A stretch of 64,000 bases of DNA from Siminovitchia acidinfaciens (GCF_003605385.1 NZ_QYTV02000003.1:496001-560000); one strand, 5' to 3'; positions 27,991 through 37,406 are shown, counted from the first letter of the stretch. Numbers and translations: made by a program. The notes: generated from the sequence alone by a model not told the origin.

Positions 27991-28592
27991 TGATGAGTTT
28001 AGAAGGTAAACGGATCGGTTTCGGTTTAACCGGATCACATTGTACGTATGACGCGGTCATACCGGAGATTGGAAAGCTGGTGGATGCCGGGGCGGAGGTC
28101 GTGCCTGTTGTGACCTATACGGTGAAAAGTACGGATACCAAGTTTGGAGAGAGCGATGATTGGATTGGCAGAATTGAAAATGCTGCCGGAAGGAAGGTCA
28201 TTGATTCGATCGTCGATGCGGAACCGTTAGGTCCAAAAATGCCGCTTGATTGTATGGTTATTGCACCTCTAACAGGAAATTCAATGAGTAAATTCGCTAA
28301 CGCGTTGACTGACTCTCCGGTTTTAATGGCTGCCAAGGCAACCTTGAGGAATAGAAAGCCTGTAGTTTTAGGCATCTCCACTAATGATGCCCTTGGGCTG
28401 AATGGAGTCAATCTTATGAGGCTCATGGCTGCCAAAAACATTTATTTTATTCCATATGGCCAGGATGATCCAGAAAAAAAGCCGACCTCGATGGTAGCGC
28501 GTATGGAGATGCTTCCTGCGGCAGTGGAAGCTGCAATTAACGGCTATCAGCTGCAGCCTGTGATTATCGAAAGGTTCAGGGATTTTTCGTAA
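27990..28592 (+). CDS. dpaB: Dipicolinate synthase subunit B
   Basis: Flavoprotein-like partner of DpaA. 200 residues; two adjacent ATGs (27990, 27993) follow AAAGGGGA and either may be used. Seen: KRIGFGLTGSHCTYDAVIPEI, EPLGPKMPLDCMVIAPLTGNSMSKFANALTDSPVLMAAKATLR and VLGISTNDALGLNGVNLMRLM, the flavoprotein-fold core. Downstream come asd, dapG and dapA, which supply the substrate. Confidence 0.96.
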   Translation: MMSLEGKRIGFGLTGSHCTYDAVIPEIGKLVDAGAEVVPVVTYTVKSTDTKFGESDDWIGRIENAAGRKVIDSIVDAEPLGPKMPLDCMVIAPLTGNSMSKFANALTDSPVLMAAKATLRNRKPVVLGISTNDALGLNGVNLMRLMAAKNIYFIPYGQDDPEKKPTSMVARMEMLPAAVEAAINGYQLQPVIIERFRDFS

Positions 28593-28639
28593 AAGAAAGT
28601 ATAACTTGTTAGAGGAAACTTTATTTATAAGTAGCTTTT

Positions 28640-29047
28640 CTATGTCCAGCTTCGACGGACAGGAGGTCTTAGTGCCACCGACGCGCAGGAAGTGCCAGAG
28701 CAAGCGAAGCGACGGGGTGTCGCACTATGAGCCTGTCAAAGCCACATGACAAGGAAAGCTTCGGCAGTGTTACATCGCACGAAGGAAAAACGTGAGCTTT
28801 TTCGAGGATGTGGCGATCTGAGGCGGCCAGCGGCCTAGCCCTCGAGATCTCAAACTTGCAAGGAAGATTATGCTCCTACGGCACAGCCTAATCGGAGAAG
28901 CCTATGGAACATCATAGCAAAGCTGCATGAGGCATAATCGGAGATGCACACGATGAAATTTAAGTCAGCAGGTTGGCTGAAGAACTTCCTCCTTAGGAAT
29001 CGTCTTGTTTGCCCGTGCTAAGCAAGGCGCTTGCGCTTTTCTTAAAA
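28640..29047 (+). repeat. Longest interspersed repeat copy, about 400 bases
   Basis: Starts TGTCCAGCTTCGACGGACAGG and ends CAAGGCGCTTGCGCTTTTCTT. It contains, on the minus strand, the GCGACA...CGTCGCTTCGCTTGC hairpin, and on the plus strand AAGCTTCGGCAGTGTTAC, GAAGGAAAAACGTGAGCTTTTT, CGGCCTAGCCCTCGAGATCTC, TGCTCCTACGGCA, GGAACATCATAGCAAAGCTG and GGTTGGCTGAAGAACTTCCTC. It separates dpaB from asd. Confidence 0.75.
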
Positions 29048-29133
29048 AATGGGAAAAGAAGGATGATAATATTCTTTCTTTTCCCGTCAATTCAATCTTT
29101 TGTATAAAATGATTCCGATAGCTCACTAAAGTA

Positions 29134-29142
29134 TGGTAAAAT
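29134..29142 (+). promoter_or_regulatory. Extended -10 promoter for asd
   Basis: TGGTAAAAT (TG, one base, TAAAAT at 29137-29142) with a weak -35 (TTCCGA) upstream. The leader before asd is about 65 bases. Confidence 0.5.
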
Positions 29143-29211
29143 GATATTTATTGAAATAATCCTAGGGAACCTGAATTCAGGGAAGTATGGATTAGGAGGA
29201 GAGTCTTTCAA

Positions 29212-30276
29212 ATGGAAAAAACTACAGGTTATCATGTCGCCATTATGGGAGCGACTGGAGCAGTTGGGCAGCAAATTTTAAAGACTTTGGAAAGAAGAGA
29301 TTTTCCAATAGGTAAATTAACGTTGCTGTCATCCGCTCGATCAGCAGGTAAACAAATCCAATTTAGAGGAGAAACTCTCACGGTAGAGGAAGCTGTTCCT
29401 GAATCATTCGAAGGAGTAGACATCGCTTTATTCAGTGCCGGAGGCAGCATATCCCAGAAGTTTGCGCCCGAAGCAGTAAAGCGTGGTGCTATTGTTATAG
29501 ATAATACAAGTGCATTCCGTATGGATCCGGAAGTACCGCTTGTTGTACCAGAAGTGAATGAGGCTGCTGTAAAAGAACATAAAGGACTCATTGCAAATCC
29601 AAACTGTTCTACCATTCAAATGGTGGCAGCACTTGAGCCAATTAGGGAAGCTTTTGGGTTGAACAAGGTAATAGTATCTACTTATCAGGCGGTATCCGGT
29701 GCAGGTGCCCAAGCGATAGATGAGTTGAATAATCAAACAAAATCAATTCTGAATGAAGAAGAGATCAAACCTGAAATTCTTCCAGTAGGCGGAGCAGACA
29801 AACATTATCAAATTGCATTTAACGTCATACCGCAAATCGATCAATTCACTGACAATGGATATACATTGGAAGAATTGAAAATGATTAATGAAACAAAAAA
29901 AATTATGAATCTGCCATCCTTGAAAGTGGCAGCAACTTGTGTCCGGCTTCCGGTCGAAACAGGCCACTCTGAGTCAGTTTATATCGAAATTGGACAAAAT
30001 GACGTGACTGTTGAAGATATTAAAAAAGTACTTTCAACAGCGCCAGGTGTGACACTTCAAGACGATCCGAGTGAGCAGGTTTATCCGATGCCAGCAATGG
30101 CTGCAGGTGAAGATGATATATTTGTCGGCAGGATTCGCCAAGATTTGGATGAAAAAAATGGTTTCCATTTGTGGATCGTATCTGACAACTTGCTTAAAGG
30201 CGCAGCTCTCAATACGGTTCAAATAGCGGAAAGTCTTGTTAAATTAGGTATAGTATCAACGCCGCAGCACAGTTAA
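29212..30276 (+). CDS. asd: Aspartate-semialdehyde dehydrogenase
   Basis: NADPH-dependent reduction of aspartyl phosphate to aspartate semialdehyde, the branch point to lysine, diaminopimelate, dipicolinate, threonine and methionine. 354 residues; ATG 29212 after TTAGGAGGAGAG. Seen: VAIMGATGAVGQQILKTLE, SAGGSISQKFAPEA, catalytic Cys132 in ANPNCSTIQMV, and VRLPVETGHSESV with the catalytic His. First gene of asd-dapG-dapA. Confidence 0.97.
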   Translation: MEKTTGYHVAIMGATGAVGQQILKTLERRDFPIGKLTLLSSARSAGKQIQFRGETLTVEEAVPESFEGVDIALFSAGGSISQKFAPEAVKRGAIVIDNTSAFRMDPEVPLVVPEVNEAAVKEHKGLIANPNCSTIQMVAALEPIREAFGLNKVIVSTYQAVSGAGAQAIDELNNQTKSILNEEEIKPEILPVGGADKHYQIAFNVIPQIDQFTDNGYTLEELKMINETKKIMNLPSLKVAATCVRLPVETGHSESVYIEIGQNDVTVEDIKKVLSTAPGVTLQDDPSEQVYPMPAMAAGEDDIFVGRIRQDLDEKNGFHLWIVSDNLLKGAALNTVQIAESLVKLGIVSTPQHS

Positions 30277-30297
30277 ATTTTAAATCGGGGTGTTAGA

Positions 30298-31539
30298 ATG
30301 AAAGTAGTAGTCCAAAAATTTGGCGGAACATCCGTAAAAAACAATGAATCACGTGCGCATGCAAAAAAGCATATCCAAAAAGCGGTTGAAAACGGAAATA
30401 AGGTAGTCGTGGTCGTATCGGCCATGGGGCGCAAAGGCGATCCTTATGCAACGGATACTTTATTGGGACTGATTGGAGACAAAAAGTCAACACTATCCAA
30501 CAGAGAGAAAGATATGCTGGTCTCCTGCGGCGAGACAATCTCAAGTGTTGTATTCACGCATATGTTAAATGAAAAGGGGATAAAAGCTACTGCGATGTCA
30601 GGTGCGCAGGCAGGGTTTGTAACGAATGCTGATTATACTAACGCTAAAATCTTAAAAATGAACTGCGAACGGCTTAAAGGCGAACTTAAAACATATGATG
30701 TAGTCGTTGTCGCCGGATTCCAAGGAGCGGCTGAAAACGGCGATATAACAACAATCGGCCGCGGTGGAAGTGATACGTCTGCAGCTGCTCTTGGAGCTGC
30801 ACTCAATGCGGAGTTCATCGATATTTTTACAGACGTTGAAGGAATGATGACCGCCGACCCGCGAATAGTAAAAAAGGCACGTCCACTTTCCGTTGTCACA
30901 TATGACGAAGTGTGCAATATGGCTTATCAGGGAGCAAAAGTCATTCATCCGCGCGCGGTGGAAATAGCAATGCAGGCCAAGATTCCATTAAGGATCAGAT
31001 CAACTTATTCTGATTCCCCTGGGACACTTGTCACTACATTGGACAGAAAAAACCAACAGCCAGAGGTTCGTGATCAGCTTGTGACCGGGATTGCTTTTCT
31101 GGAAAATATTTCTCAGATTAAAGTCTCAGCCAAAAAAGGGCAGTATAACTTTCAATCGGAAGTATTTAAAGCAATGGCCAATGCGAACATCAGCGTGGAC
31201 TTCATCAATATTTCACCTACAGGCGTCGTTTATACGATCCCTGAAGATACGGTGGAACGGGCTGTCGCCGAATTGAATAAGGTCGGTTATGAACCTGTAG
31301 TGGAACGCCAATGTGCAAAAGTTTCGATTGTCGGCGCAGGAATTACTGGAGTCCCTGGTGTTACAGCTAAAATCGTAACAGCCTTGGCTGAAAAAGAAAT
31401 TCGGATCCTTCAATCAGCCGACAGTCATACTACCATTTGGGTACTGGTTGAAGGAAACGAATTAGTGAATGCAGTGAATGCATTGCATGATGCGTTTGAA
31501 TTGCAAAATGATAAAATTGAATATGAATTATATGATTGA
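30298..31539 (+). CDS. dapG: Aspartokinase I (diaminopimelate-type, DapG)
   Basis: Phosphorylates aspartate, first step of the pathway. In B. subtilis this isoenzyme is inhibited by meso-diaminopimelate. 413 residues (404 in B. subtilis); ATG 30298 after CGGGGTGTTAG. Amino-acid-kinase domain: VVQKFGGTSVKNNES, SCGETISSVVF, GRGGSDTSAAALGAALNAEFIDIFTDVEG. Two C-terminal ACT domains (ENISQIKVSAKKGQYNFQSEVF; AKVSIVGAGITGVPGVTAKIV) carry the regulation. It overlaps no gene but lies 21 bases after asd. Confidence 0.96.
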   Translation: MKVVVQKFGGTSVKNNESRAHAKKHIQKAVENGNKVVVVVSAMGRKGDPYATDTLLGLIGDKKSTLSNREKDMLVSCGETISSVVFTHMLNEKGIKATAMSGAQAGFVTNADYTNAKILKMNCERLKGELKTYDVVVVAGFQGAAENGDITTIGRGGSDTSAAALGAALNAEFIDIFTDVEGMMTADPRIVKKARPLSVVTYDEVCNMAYQGAKVIHPRAVEIAMQAKIPLRIRSTYSDSPGTLVTTLDRKNQQPEVRDQLVTGIAFLENISQIKVSAKKGQYNFQSEVFKAMANANISVDFINISPTGVVYTIPEDTVERAVAELNKVGYEPVVERQCAKVSIVGAGITGVPGVTAKIVTALAEKEIRILQSADSHTTIWVLVEGNELVNAVNALHDAFELQNDKIEYELYD

Positions 31540-31550
31540 GGTGTAAGGGT

Positions 31551-32438
31551 ATGGCTCAATTTGGCAGGGTATCAACGGCAATGGTGACACCCTTTGACAA
31601 TAAGGGAAATATTGATTTCCAAAAAACTTCTAAGCTTGTGAACCATTTAATCAGTAATGGTACTGATTCTCTAGTAGTGGCCGGAACAACCGGTGAATCC
31701 CCCACTTTGACTACTGAAGAAAAGCTTGCACTTTTCGAGCATGTGGTCAAAGAGGCTGCAGGGCGTGTTCCTGTCATAGCCGGTACAGGCAGCAACAATA
31801 CGTATGCGTCCATCGAGTTGACTAAGAAAGCTGAAGAGCTTGGTGTCGATGCTATTATGTTAGTTGTACCGTATTATAACAAACCGAACCAGGCCGGGAT
31901 GTATAGACATTTTGAGGCAATTGCTGCGTCAACAAAATTGCCTGTCATGCTTTACAATATACCAGGAAGATCATCCGTCAACCTATTGCCTGATACTGTT
32001 ATTGAACTGTCAAAAATTGATAATATCGTTGCAGTCAAAGAGGCGAGCGGCGATCTTGACGCCATGGCAAAAATCATAGCCAATACAGACGACAACTTTA
32101 TGCTGTACAGTGGCGATGATGCTTTTACACTGCCAGTGCTGGCCATTGGCGGAGTGGGAGTCGTTTCTGTCGCCAGCCATGTGATCGGAGAAGAGATGCA
32201 GGAAATGGTTCATTCCTTCTTGGATGGAGACAATAAGACAGCGGCCATTATTCACCAGCAGCTGCTTCCGCTCATGAGGGGCATCTTCAAGGCGCCTAGC
32301 CCAGGTCCTATCAAGACGGCATTACAGCTTACCGGATTTGATGTAGGCTCTGTACGTCTGCCACTTGTTCCTCTATCCGAAGAGGAAAGACTAGATCTGC
32401 AAACGGTATTGAATACAACGAAAATATCAAACGAATAG
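31551..32438 (+). CDS. dapA: 4-hydroxy-tetrahydrodipicolinate synthase
   Basis: Condenses aspartate semialdehyde and pyruvate; its product goes to lysine, to diaminopimelate for cell wall and cortex, and directly to DpaAB. 295 residues from ATG 31551, preceded by TGAGGTGTAAGGG. Motifs: VAGTTGESPTLTTEEK, VPYYNKPNQAGMYRHFEAI, YNIPGRSSVN (Tyr), and Schiff-base Lys163 in VAVKEASGDL. An alternative start at 31536 inside dapG is less likely. Confidence 0.97.
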   Translation: MAQFGRVSTAMVTPFDNKGNIDFQKTSKLVNHLISNGTDSLVVAGTTGESPTLTTEEKLALFEHVVKEAAGRVPVIAGTGSNNTYASIELTKKAEELGVDAIMLVVPYYNKPNQAGMYRHFEAIAASTKLPVMLYNIPGRSSVNLLPDTVIELSKIDNIVAVKEASGDLDAMAKIIANTDDNFMLYSGDDAFTLPVLAIGGVGVVSVASHVIGEEMQEMVHSFLDGDNKTAAIIHQQLLPLMRGIFKAPSPGPIKTALQLTGFDVGSVRLPLVPLSEEERLDLQTVLNTTKISNE

Positions 32439-32450
32439 ATACGAATGCGA

Positions 32451-32567
32451 AAACGCCTTGGTCAGCGCGGGCAAGCATAAGGCGATTCCCGAGGAGGCAG
32501 AGCTTTGCGGCGAGCTGAATAATATTTATTCGAATAGCGCATCCTGTGTCGCAGTTAGCCGTATAAA
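32451..32567 (+). repeat. Degenerate intergenic repeat remnant
   Basis: GCGAAAACGCCTTGGTCAGC, AAGCATAAGGCGATTCCCGAG, GAGGCAGAGCTTTGCGGC and GCGCATCCTGTGTCGC resemble pieces of the interspersed repeats elsewhere in this window. No gene is visible. Confidence 0.4.
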
Positions 32568-32584
32568 TTGTAGTAACAGTAACA

Positions 32585-32631
32585 AATCCCCTGGCAAAGA
32601 GACCGTACTCTTTTGCCAGGGGATTATTTTA
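32585..32631. terminator. Bidirectional terminator between dapA and the histidine kinase gene
   Basis: AATCCCCTGGCAAAGAG pairs with CTCTTTTGCCAGGGGATT around a six-base loop, with T-rich sequence on both sides. It overlaps the kinase stop codon. Confidence 0.8.
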
Positions 32632-34054
32632 TAATAGCAGGTGACTTACCGGAGTTGAATGCAGGAAATAATATAATGATTGTTGTTCCTATATCAACTT
32701 TACTTTTAATTTTCATTGTGCCGCCGTGATTTTTTATGATCCGGTTACAAATCATCAACCCCAGTCCCGTACCTTTTTCCTTGGTACTGTAAAAGGGCTC
32801 ACCCAAATTGGGGATGCGTTCTTCAGGGATTCCTATTCCATTATCAATGATTTTCGTCACGATTTGGTCGCTTCTTGTCTTAATAGCTGATACTTGAATT
32901 TTTCCACCGTCGGGCATGGCCTCAATGGCATTCTTAAGTAAATTGATATAGACCTGTTTTAACTTATTCGCTTCACCCTCTATGAAGAGGTCGGATATTT
33001 CAATATCTATCATAATTTCTACATTATGAAGGAGGGCTTCTGATTTAAATAGATCGACAGTCTCTTTCAATAATAATCCGATATCCACCTTTTCCGTTTT
33101 TGAAGGCTGCGGTTTAGCCAATATTAATAAATCGCTTACAATATCTTCTATTCGTTCCAATTCGCTTAACATCACTTCCAGATAATCGTTATTGTCCTCT
33201 TTTTTTAATAACTGCGTAAAACCTTTAATGGCTGTAAGGGGGTTTCGTATCTCATGGGCTATACCGGCAGCGAGTTGCCCGACAACCGATAACTTCTCTG
33301 TCCTATGCATGATTTCCTCTGTTTTCTTCTGCTCGGTCAGGTCCCTGATCAAAATTTGAAAAGTATCCCTTTCTTTATATTTCGTGGGAATCAACTTGAC
33401 TTGAACATATTTTTTCAGCCCATCATGCCTGGCTACCGTAAGCTCGAAAGGTTCTTTAAATCCATTTAGCAAGATCTGGTTCTCTGTTTCTTTGTAGGCA
33501 GCGGGGTAGACAAAATCAAAAATCGATTTACCGATAATCTCTTCTTTTCTAGTTACGCCAAAAAGCTTTTTGCCCGTATTATTGATATAGATCCAATGAC
33601 CGCGCTTTGTTATGATTCCAACGGTATCCTGAAAGTTCTCGACTAGCAAACGGTACATCTCTTTGTTTTCTTCCAATTGGGCTTTTGTTGCAGTCTGTGC
33701 TGTCACATCTCTTGAAATACAGGAAAACCCTTTTATTTCATTTTCGTGACAATAGGGGATAAGCGTAGTTTCAAGCCAAATGTAATCACCTTCTTTTTTG
33801 CAGAACCGATAGTTGACCGTTTCATAAGATTTGGTAAAACAAATGTTTTCCAATTTTTTTCTATCATCAGGGTGAGAGAAGTCGAAGAGGCAGGTATTAA
33901 GAAGTTCCTCCGGTTCATATCCGAGCAAGGGAAACGAAGTCGGGGAAACATATGTGAAATCTCCGTTAATAGAGTGAAATGAAAATAGAGTATCAGAGTA
34001 TTGAATGAATGAACGATAAATCTCAAGCTCTTGGAGCAATGTCCCGTTATTCAT
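32624..34054 (-). CDS. Orphan PAS-PAS sensor histidine kinase, sporulation-kinase type
   Basis: 476 residues, cytoplasmic with no membrane segment. ATG at 34054 follows TAGGAGGCTTATT on the minus strand. PAS 1 spans about 15-125 (VSPTSFPLLGYEPEELLN, HPDDRKKLENI), PAS 2 about 135-250 (YINNTGKKLFGVTRKEEIIGKSIFDF). HisKA follows with His267 in AAGIAHEIRNPLTAIKGF, then HATPase with N box NLLKNAIEAMPDGG, DNGIGIPEERI and GTGLGLMIC. No response regulator is adjacent, the pattern of KinA/KinE-like kinases that phosphorylate Spo0F. It is absent from this place in B. subtilis, so it is an inserted gene. On the minus strand TGATACAAT (about 34104-34112) is a likely extended -10. Its input signal is unknown. 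Confidence 0.88.
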   Translation of the reverse strand: MNNGTLLQELEIYRSFIQYSDTLFSFHSINGDFTYVSPTSFPLLGYEPEELLNTCLFDFSHPDDRKKLENICFTKSYETVNYRFCKKEGDYIWLETTLIPYCHENEIKGFSCISRDVTAQTATKAQLEENKEMYRLLVENFQDTVGIITKRGHWIYINNTGKKLFGVTRKEEIIGKSIFDFVYPAAYKETENQILLNGFKEPFELTVARHDGLKKYVQVKLIPTKYKERDTFQILIRDLTEQKKTEEIMHRTEKLSVVGQLAAGIAHEIRNPLTAIKGFTQLLKKEDNNDYLEVMLSELERIEDIVSDLLILAKPQPSKTEKVDIGLLLKETVDLFKSEALLHNVEIMIDIEISDLFIEGEANKLKQVYINLLKNAIEAMPDGGKIQVSAIKTRSDQIVTKIIDNGIGIPEERIPNLGEPFYSTKEKGTGLGLMICNRIIKNHGGTMKIKSKVDIGTTIIILFPAFNSGKSPAIIK

Positions 34055-34180
34055 AATAAGCCTCCTATTTTGTCTATGAAATACAAATGACACAATTATT
34101 GAAATTGTATCATATTTAAAGAGTTTTTTTTACATTGAGCTTTTGATTTAATTTATAACAAGTGCTATATTCCGTATTGG

Positions 34181-34210
34181 TTGAACATGGAATTCACAAT
34201 CAAGTATAAT
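34181..34210 (+). promoter_or_regulatory. SigA promoter for rnjB
   Basis: TTGAAC (34181-34186), 18-base spacer, TATAAT (34205-34210). The best SigA match near this gene. Confidence 0.75.
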
Positions 34211-34262
34211 GAATTGTAACTGATGAAGATCGGGAATATACATCATGGGAGGAATAAATATT

Positions 34263-35933
34263 TTGACTAAAGTAAAAAATGACAACATAAAAATAATCCC
34301 GCTTGGAGGAGTGGGTGAAATTGGAAAAAATATGTATGTCATCGAAATTGATTCGGATATTTTTATCATTGATGCCGGATTGAAATTTCCAGAAAATGAA
34401 ATGCTAGGCATCGATATTGTTATACCGGACACAACGTGGCTGGAGGAACAAAAAGATCGGATCAAAGGGATATTTTTAACACATGGACATGAAGATGCAA
34501 TTGGTGCACTTCCGTATGTCTTGCAAAAGATCAATGCACCTGTTTACGGTACAAAGTTGACAATTGCGCTGGCAAAGGAAAAAGTGAAAGAATTCGGATT
34601 GAAAACGACAAGCCGCTTTCATACAGTCAAATCAAACTCGAGGATAAAGTTTGAACGGACGGTTGTCACTTTTTTCCATACAACCCACAGTATCCCTGAT
34701 TCTGTAGGAATAAGTTTACAAACATCTGAGGGGAAAATTGTCCATACAGGCGATTTTAAATTCGATCAGGCAGCAACTGAATTGTACCGTGCAGAAATCG
34801 GAAAGATGGCAAGTATCGGAGATTCCGGAGTTCTTTGTCTATTATCCGACAGTTCTGAAGCAGAAAATCCTGGATTTACAACTTCAGAAGCAGTTACGGG
34901 AAGGGAACTTTCCAATACATTCCATACCGCTCAAGGAAGAATTATCGTTGCCTGTTTCGCTTCCAATTTCATAAGGATTCAGCAAGCCCTTGATGCTGCA
35001 TATGAGAATGGCAGAAAAGTGGCAGTTGTAGGAAAAAGCATAGAGCGTAGCTTTGAAATCGCCCTTAAGCTGAACTACCTTTCCCTGGCATCAGACGAGC
35101 TTATGGTGCCAATCAGCGATATACCTAAATACGATGATAATGAAATAGTCATCATTTCAACGGGTACAATGGGAGAGCCATTTGAAGCATTGCAAAAAAT
35201 GGCAAGGCAAAATCATAAACAGATTAATATCAAAAAAGGTGACACCGTCTTGATCACAGCCACTCCTTCACCTGGGTTGGAAACATTCATGTATAAAACG
35301 ATTGACCTATTATACAGGGCTGGAGCGGTAGTAAGTACGCCGTACTTTAAAATTCATGTTTCAGGCCATGGAAGCCAAGAAGATCTCAAGTTAATGCTTA
35401 ATTTGATGAGGCCGAAATTTTTTATTCCAATTCAGGGTGAATACCGGATGCTTTTCTCACATGCTAAGCTTGCTGAACAAACAGGCTTAAATAAAGATCA
35501 AATTTTTATTCCGGGCAATGGGGAAGTCGTTGAATACAAAAACGGAAAAATGTCTCCCGGAGGAAAAGTAACTGCAGGAAACGTCTTGATTGACGGAATC
35601 GGGGTTGGAGATGTTGGAAACATCGTACTTCGGGATCGTAAGCTGCTTTCCCAGGATGGAATTTTCACGGTTGTAGTCACCCTCGATAAAAAGAACAAGA
35701 AAATTGCATCTGGACCAGAGATCATTTCCAGAGGGTTCGTTTACGTAAGAGAATCGGAGAAACTGATCGATGAGTCAACGAATATCGTTCGTACAATAGT
35801 TGAACATGCCATCTCTGAAGGTTCTTTTGATTGGTCGGGGATCAAACAGGATATCCGCGACAGGTTAAACCAGTTTTTATATGACCAGACAAAACGGAGA
35901 CCGATGATTTTACCGATAATTATGGAAGTATAA
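34263..35933 (+). CDS. rnjB: Ribonuclease J2
   Basis: Metallo-beta-lactamase/beta-CASP ribonuclease that pairs with RNase J1 in mRNA decay and rRNA maturation. TTG 34263 follows GGGAGGAATAAAT; an ATG at 34245 overlaps the binding site. 556 residues (555 in B. subtilis). The core metal motif reads HGHEDA at residues 74-79, where active RNase J1 has HGHEDH; loss of the last His is typical of the weakly active J2 partner. Also seen: IIPLGGVGEIGKNMYVIE, VHTGDFKFDQ, LLSDSSEAENPGFT, HVSGHGSQEDLKLMLNLM, and VLRDRKLLSQDG in the C-terminal domain. Position before tepA agrees with rnjB. Confidence 0.93.
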   Translation: MTKVKNDNIKIIPLGGVGEIGKNMYVIEIDSDIFIIDAGLKFPENEMLGIDIVIPDTTWLEEQKDRIKGIFLTHGHEDAIGALPYVLQKINAPVYGTKLTIALAKEKVKEFGLKTTSRFHTVKSNSRIKFERTVVTFFHTTHSIPDSVGISLQTSEGKIVHTGDFKFDQAATELYRAEIGKMASIGDSGVLCLLSDSSEAENPGFTTSEAVTGRELSNTFHTAQGRIIVACFASNFIRIQQALDAAYENGRKVAVVGKSIERSFEIALKLNYLSLASDELMVPISDIPKYDDNEIVIISTGTMGEPFEALQKMARQNHKQINIKKGDTVLITATPSPGLETFMYKTIDLLYRAGAVVSTPYFKIHVSGHGSQEDLKLMLNLMRPKFFIPIQGEYRMLFSHAKLAEQTGLNKDQIFIPGNGEVVEYKNGKMSPGGKVTAGNVLIDGIGVGDVGNIVLRDRKLLSQDGIFTVVVTLDKKNKKIASGPEIISRGFVYVRESEKLIDESTNIVRTIVEHAISEGSFDWSGIKQDIRDRLNQFLYDQTKRRPMILPIIMEV

Positions 35934-35948
35934 TAAGGAATTTGTAAG

Positions 35949-35996
35949 GCCGTCCAGGAAAATCAGTTAAAACTGATTTTCTGGACGGCTTTTTTT
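35949..35996 (+). terminator. Strong terminator after rnjB
   Basis: GCCGTCCAGGAAAATCAGTT pairs over 19 bases with AACTGATTTTCTGGACGGC, followed by TTTTTTT. Confidence 0.92.
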
Positions 35997-36412
35997 GAAT
36001 ATAAGAAGTCAAAGTTTAAACAAGAATTTGGAACAAAGCATGTCATTCTTTTTTCAAGAAGCCCAGTTTTCCTTTAGTAACAGGCTTTGGTCGGAGGCAG
36101 AAGTATGGTTACTTAGAGGTTTTCTAAGCGACCCGAGTGGCGGAAAAATTGCTAAGACTATTATTAAAGCTGATTCTAAGCGATCAAAACTGCGAAAAAA
36201 ACGCTACTGTCATAAGAGAAGCCCAAAGGATGAACTTTTTTGTTAGGAACTGAAAATGGTGGTAACCAATCTACGGTGTTGTTTAAAGGGCCATCTTTTT
36301 GTATTAAGAAAAGCAAAAGTAGGATGCATTCCATGGTGCAGGTGTAGCGCAATTAGTTTTTGAATGAAATCGTTCAAGAGGATGAATACTAATCCCAATT
36401 ACCTTTTGATTT
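35997..36412. other. Gap of about 415 bases without a supported gene
   Basis: An 83-codon frame from TTG 35995 to 36246 begins in the terminator T-run and has no ribosome binding site; its product (basic C-terminus, no recognised domain) is not called. No repeat landmark or promoter could be read with confidence. It could hold the remains of a lost gene. Confidence 0.4.
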
Positions 36413-36423
36413 GGGAGGATTTC

Positions 36424-37185
36424 ATGCAGAACGATCATTCATCCAATTATAGGCTTGAAGAAACAAGTGATCCGAATCAAACACCGGAAACGAAACCATC
36501 CGGAATTGTGGAAAAGATCCAGCAGCTAGGACAAACGAATGTACCTGATCTTGGGCAGGATGCAAATATTCATTGTTTAACAATTATCGGCCAGATTGAG
36601 GGGCACATGCAACTGCCTCCTCAGAATAAGACAACAAAATATGAGCATATTATTCCGCAGCTCGTAGCAATAGAACAAAATCCAAAAATTGAAGGGCTGC
36701 TTGTTATTTTGAACACTGTCGGCGGAGATGTGGAGGCGGGGCTTGCCATATCGGAAATGATATCGACCTTATCAAAACCGTCTGTATCTATTGTATTAGG
36801 GGGCGGCCATTCCATCGGTGTTCCGATAGCTGTTTCCTGCTCCTACTCATTCATTGCTGAGACGGCTACAATGACTATACATCCAATCCGTCTTACAGGC
36901 TTGGTTATCGGCGTACCGCAATCATTTGAATATATGGATAAAATGCAGGAACGGGTAGTCAGGTTTGTAACAAAGCATTCAGATATCTCCGAGGAAACAT
37001 TTAAAGATCTCATGTTTGCCAAAGGGAACCTGACGCGTGATATCGGTACAAATGTCATTGGTGCTGATGCAGTGGAATATGGGCTGATTGACGAGGTTGG
37101 CGGTGTTGGTGCAGCTTTGGTAAAGCTGAATGAAATGATAGCTGCAAAAAAAGATAGTGAGGAAGAGGGGGGGATCCTGCAATGA
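36424..37185 (+). CDS. tepA: ClpP-like serine protease TepA
   Basis: Cytoplasmic ClpP/crotonase-fold protease; in B. subtilis it is linked to protein export and spore germination (degradation of small acid-soluble proteins). 253 residues from ATG 36424, five bases after GGGAGGA; an ATG at 36364 lacks a site. Seen: [48 protein letters not shown] (as [12 protein letters not shown]), catalytic Ser in [11 protein letters not shown], and the His of [11 protein letters not shown]. It overlaps ylzJ by four bases. Confidence 0.94.
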   Translation: MQNDHSSNYRLEETSDPNQTPETKPSGIVEKIQQLGQTNVPDLGQDANIHCLTIIGQIEGHMQLPPQNKTTKYEHIIPQLVAIEQNPKIEGLLVILNTVGGDVEAGLAISEMISTLSKPSVSIVLGGGHSIGVPIAVSCSYSFIAETATMTIHPIRLTGLVIGVPQSFEYMDKMQERVVRFVTKHSDISEETFKDLMFAKGNLTRDIGTNVIGADAVEYGLIDEVGGVGAALVKLNEMIAAKKDSEEEGGILQ

Positions 37186-37406
37186 TAATTCATTCAATCG
37201 TGCCGCAGGAGCATATATTCCCTGCCAATCAAGAAGTTTTTTCAAACCAAACTGAGTGCACATGGAATAATGTTCCAATGCTGGTTGAGAAAGAGGGATC
37301 TAAATGCAGGGTCATCCGCATCATGAGCAGTAATCCGGCAGATTATTTAAATGGTAACATTCAGCCTGGTTCATACGTTAATATAAACGAAATCAATTTT
37401 TCTTGA
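37182..37406 (+). CDS. ylzJ: YlzJ-like protein
   Basis: 74 residues, function unknown, found with tepA in Bacillus. ATG 37182 overlaps the tepA stop; GGGGGGATC upstream is the binding site. Seen: [49 protein letters not shown], which agrees with the family. Confidence 0.88.
   Translation: MIIHSIVPQEHIFPANQEVFSNQTECTWNNVPMLVEKEGSKCRVIRIMSSNPADYLNGNIQPGSYVNINEINFS

Noticed and set aside
35995-36246. 83-codon frame after rnjB
   Set aside because: Starts with TTG in the T-run of a strong terminator and has no binding site.
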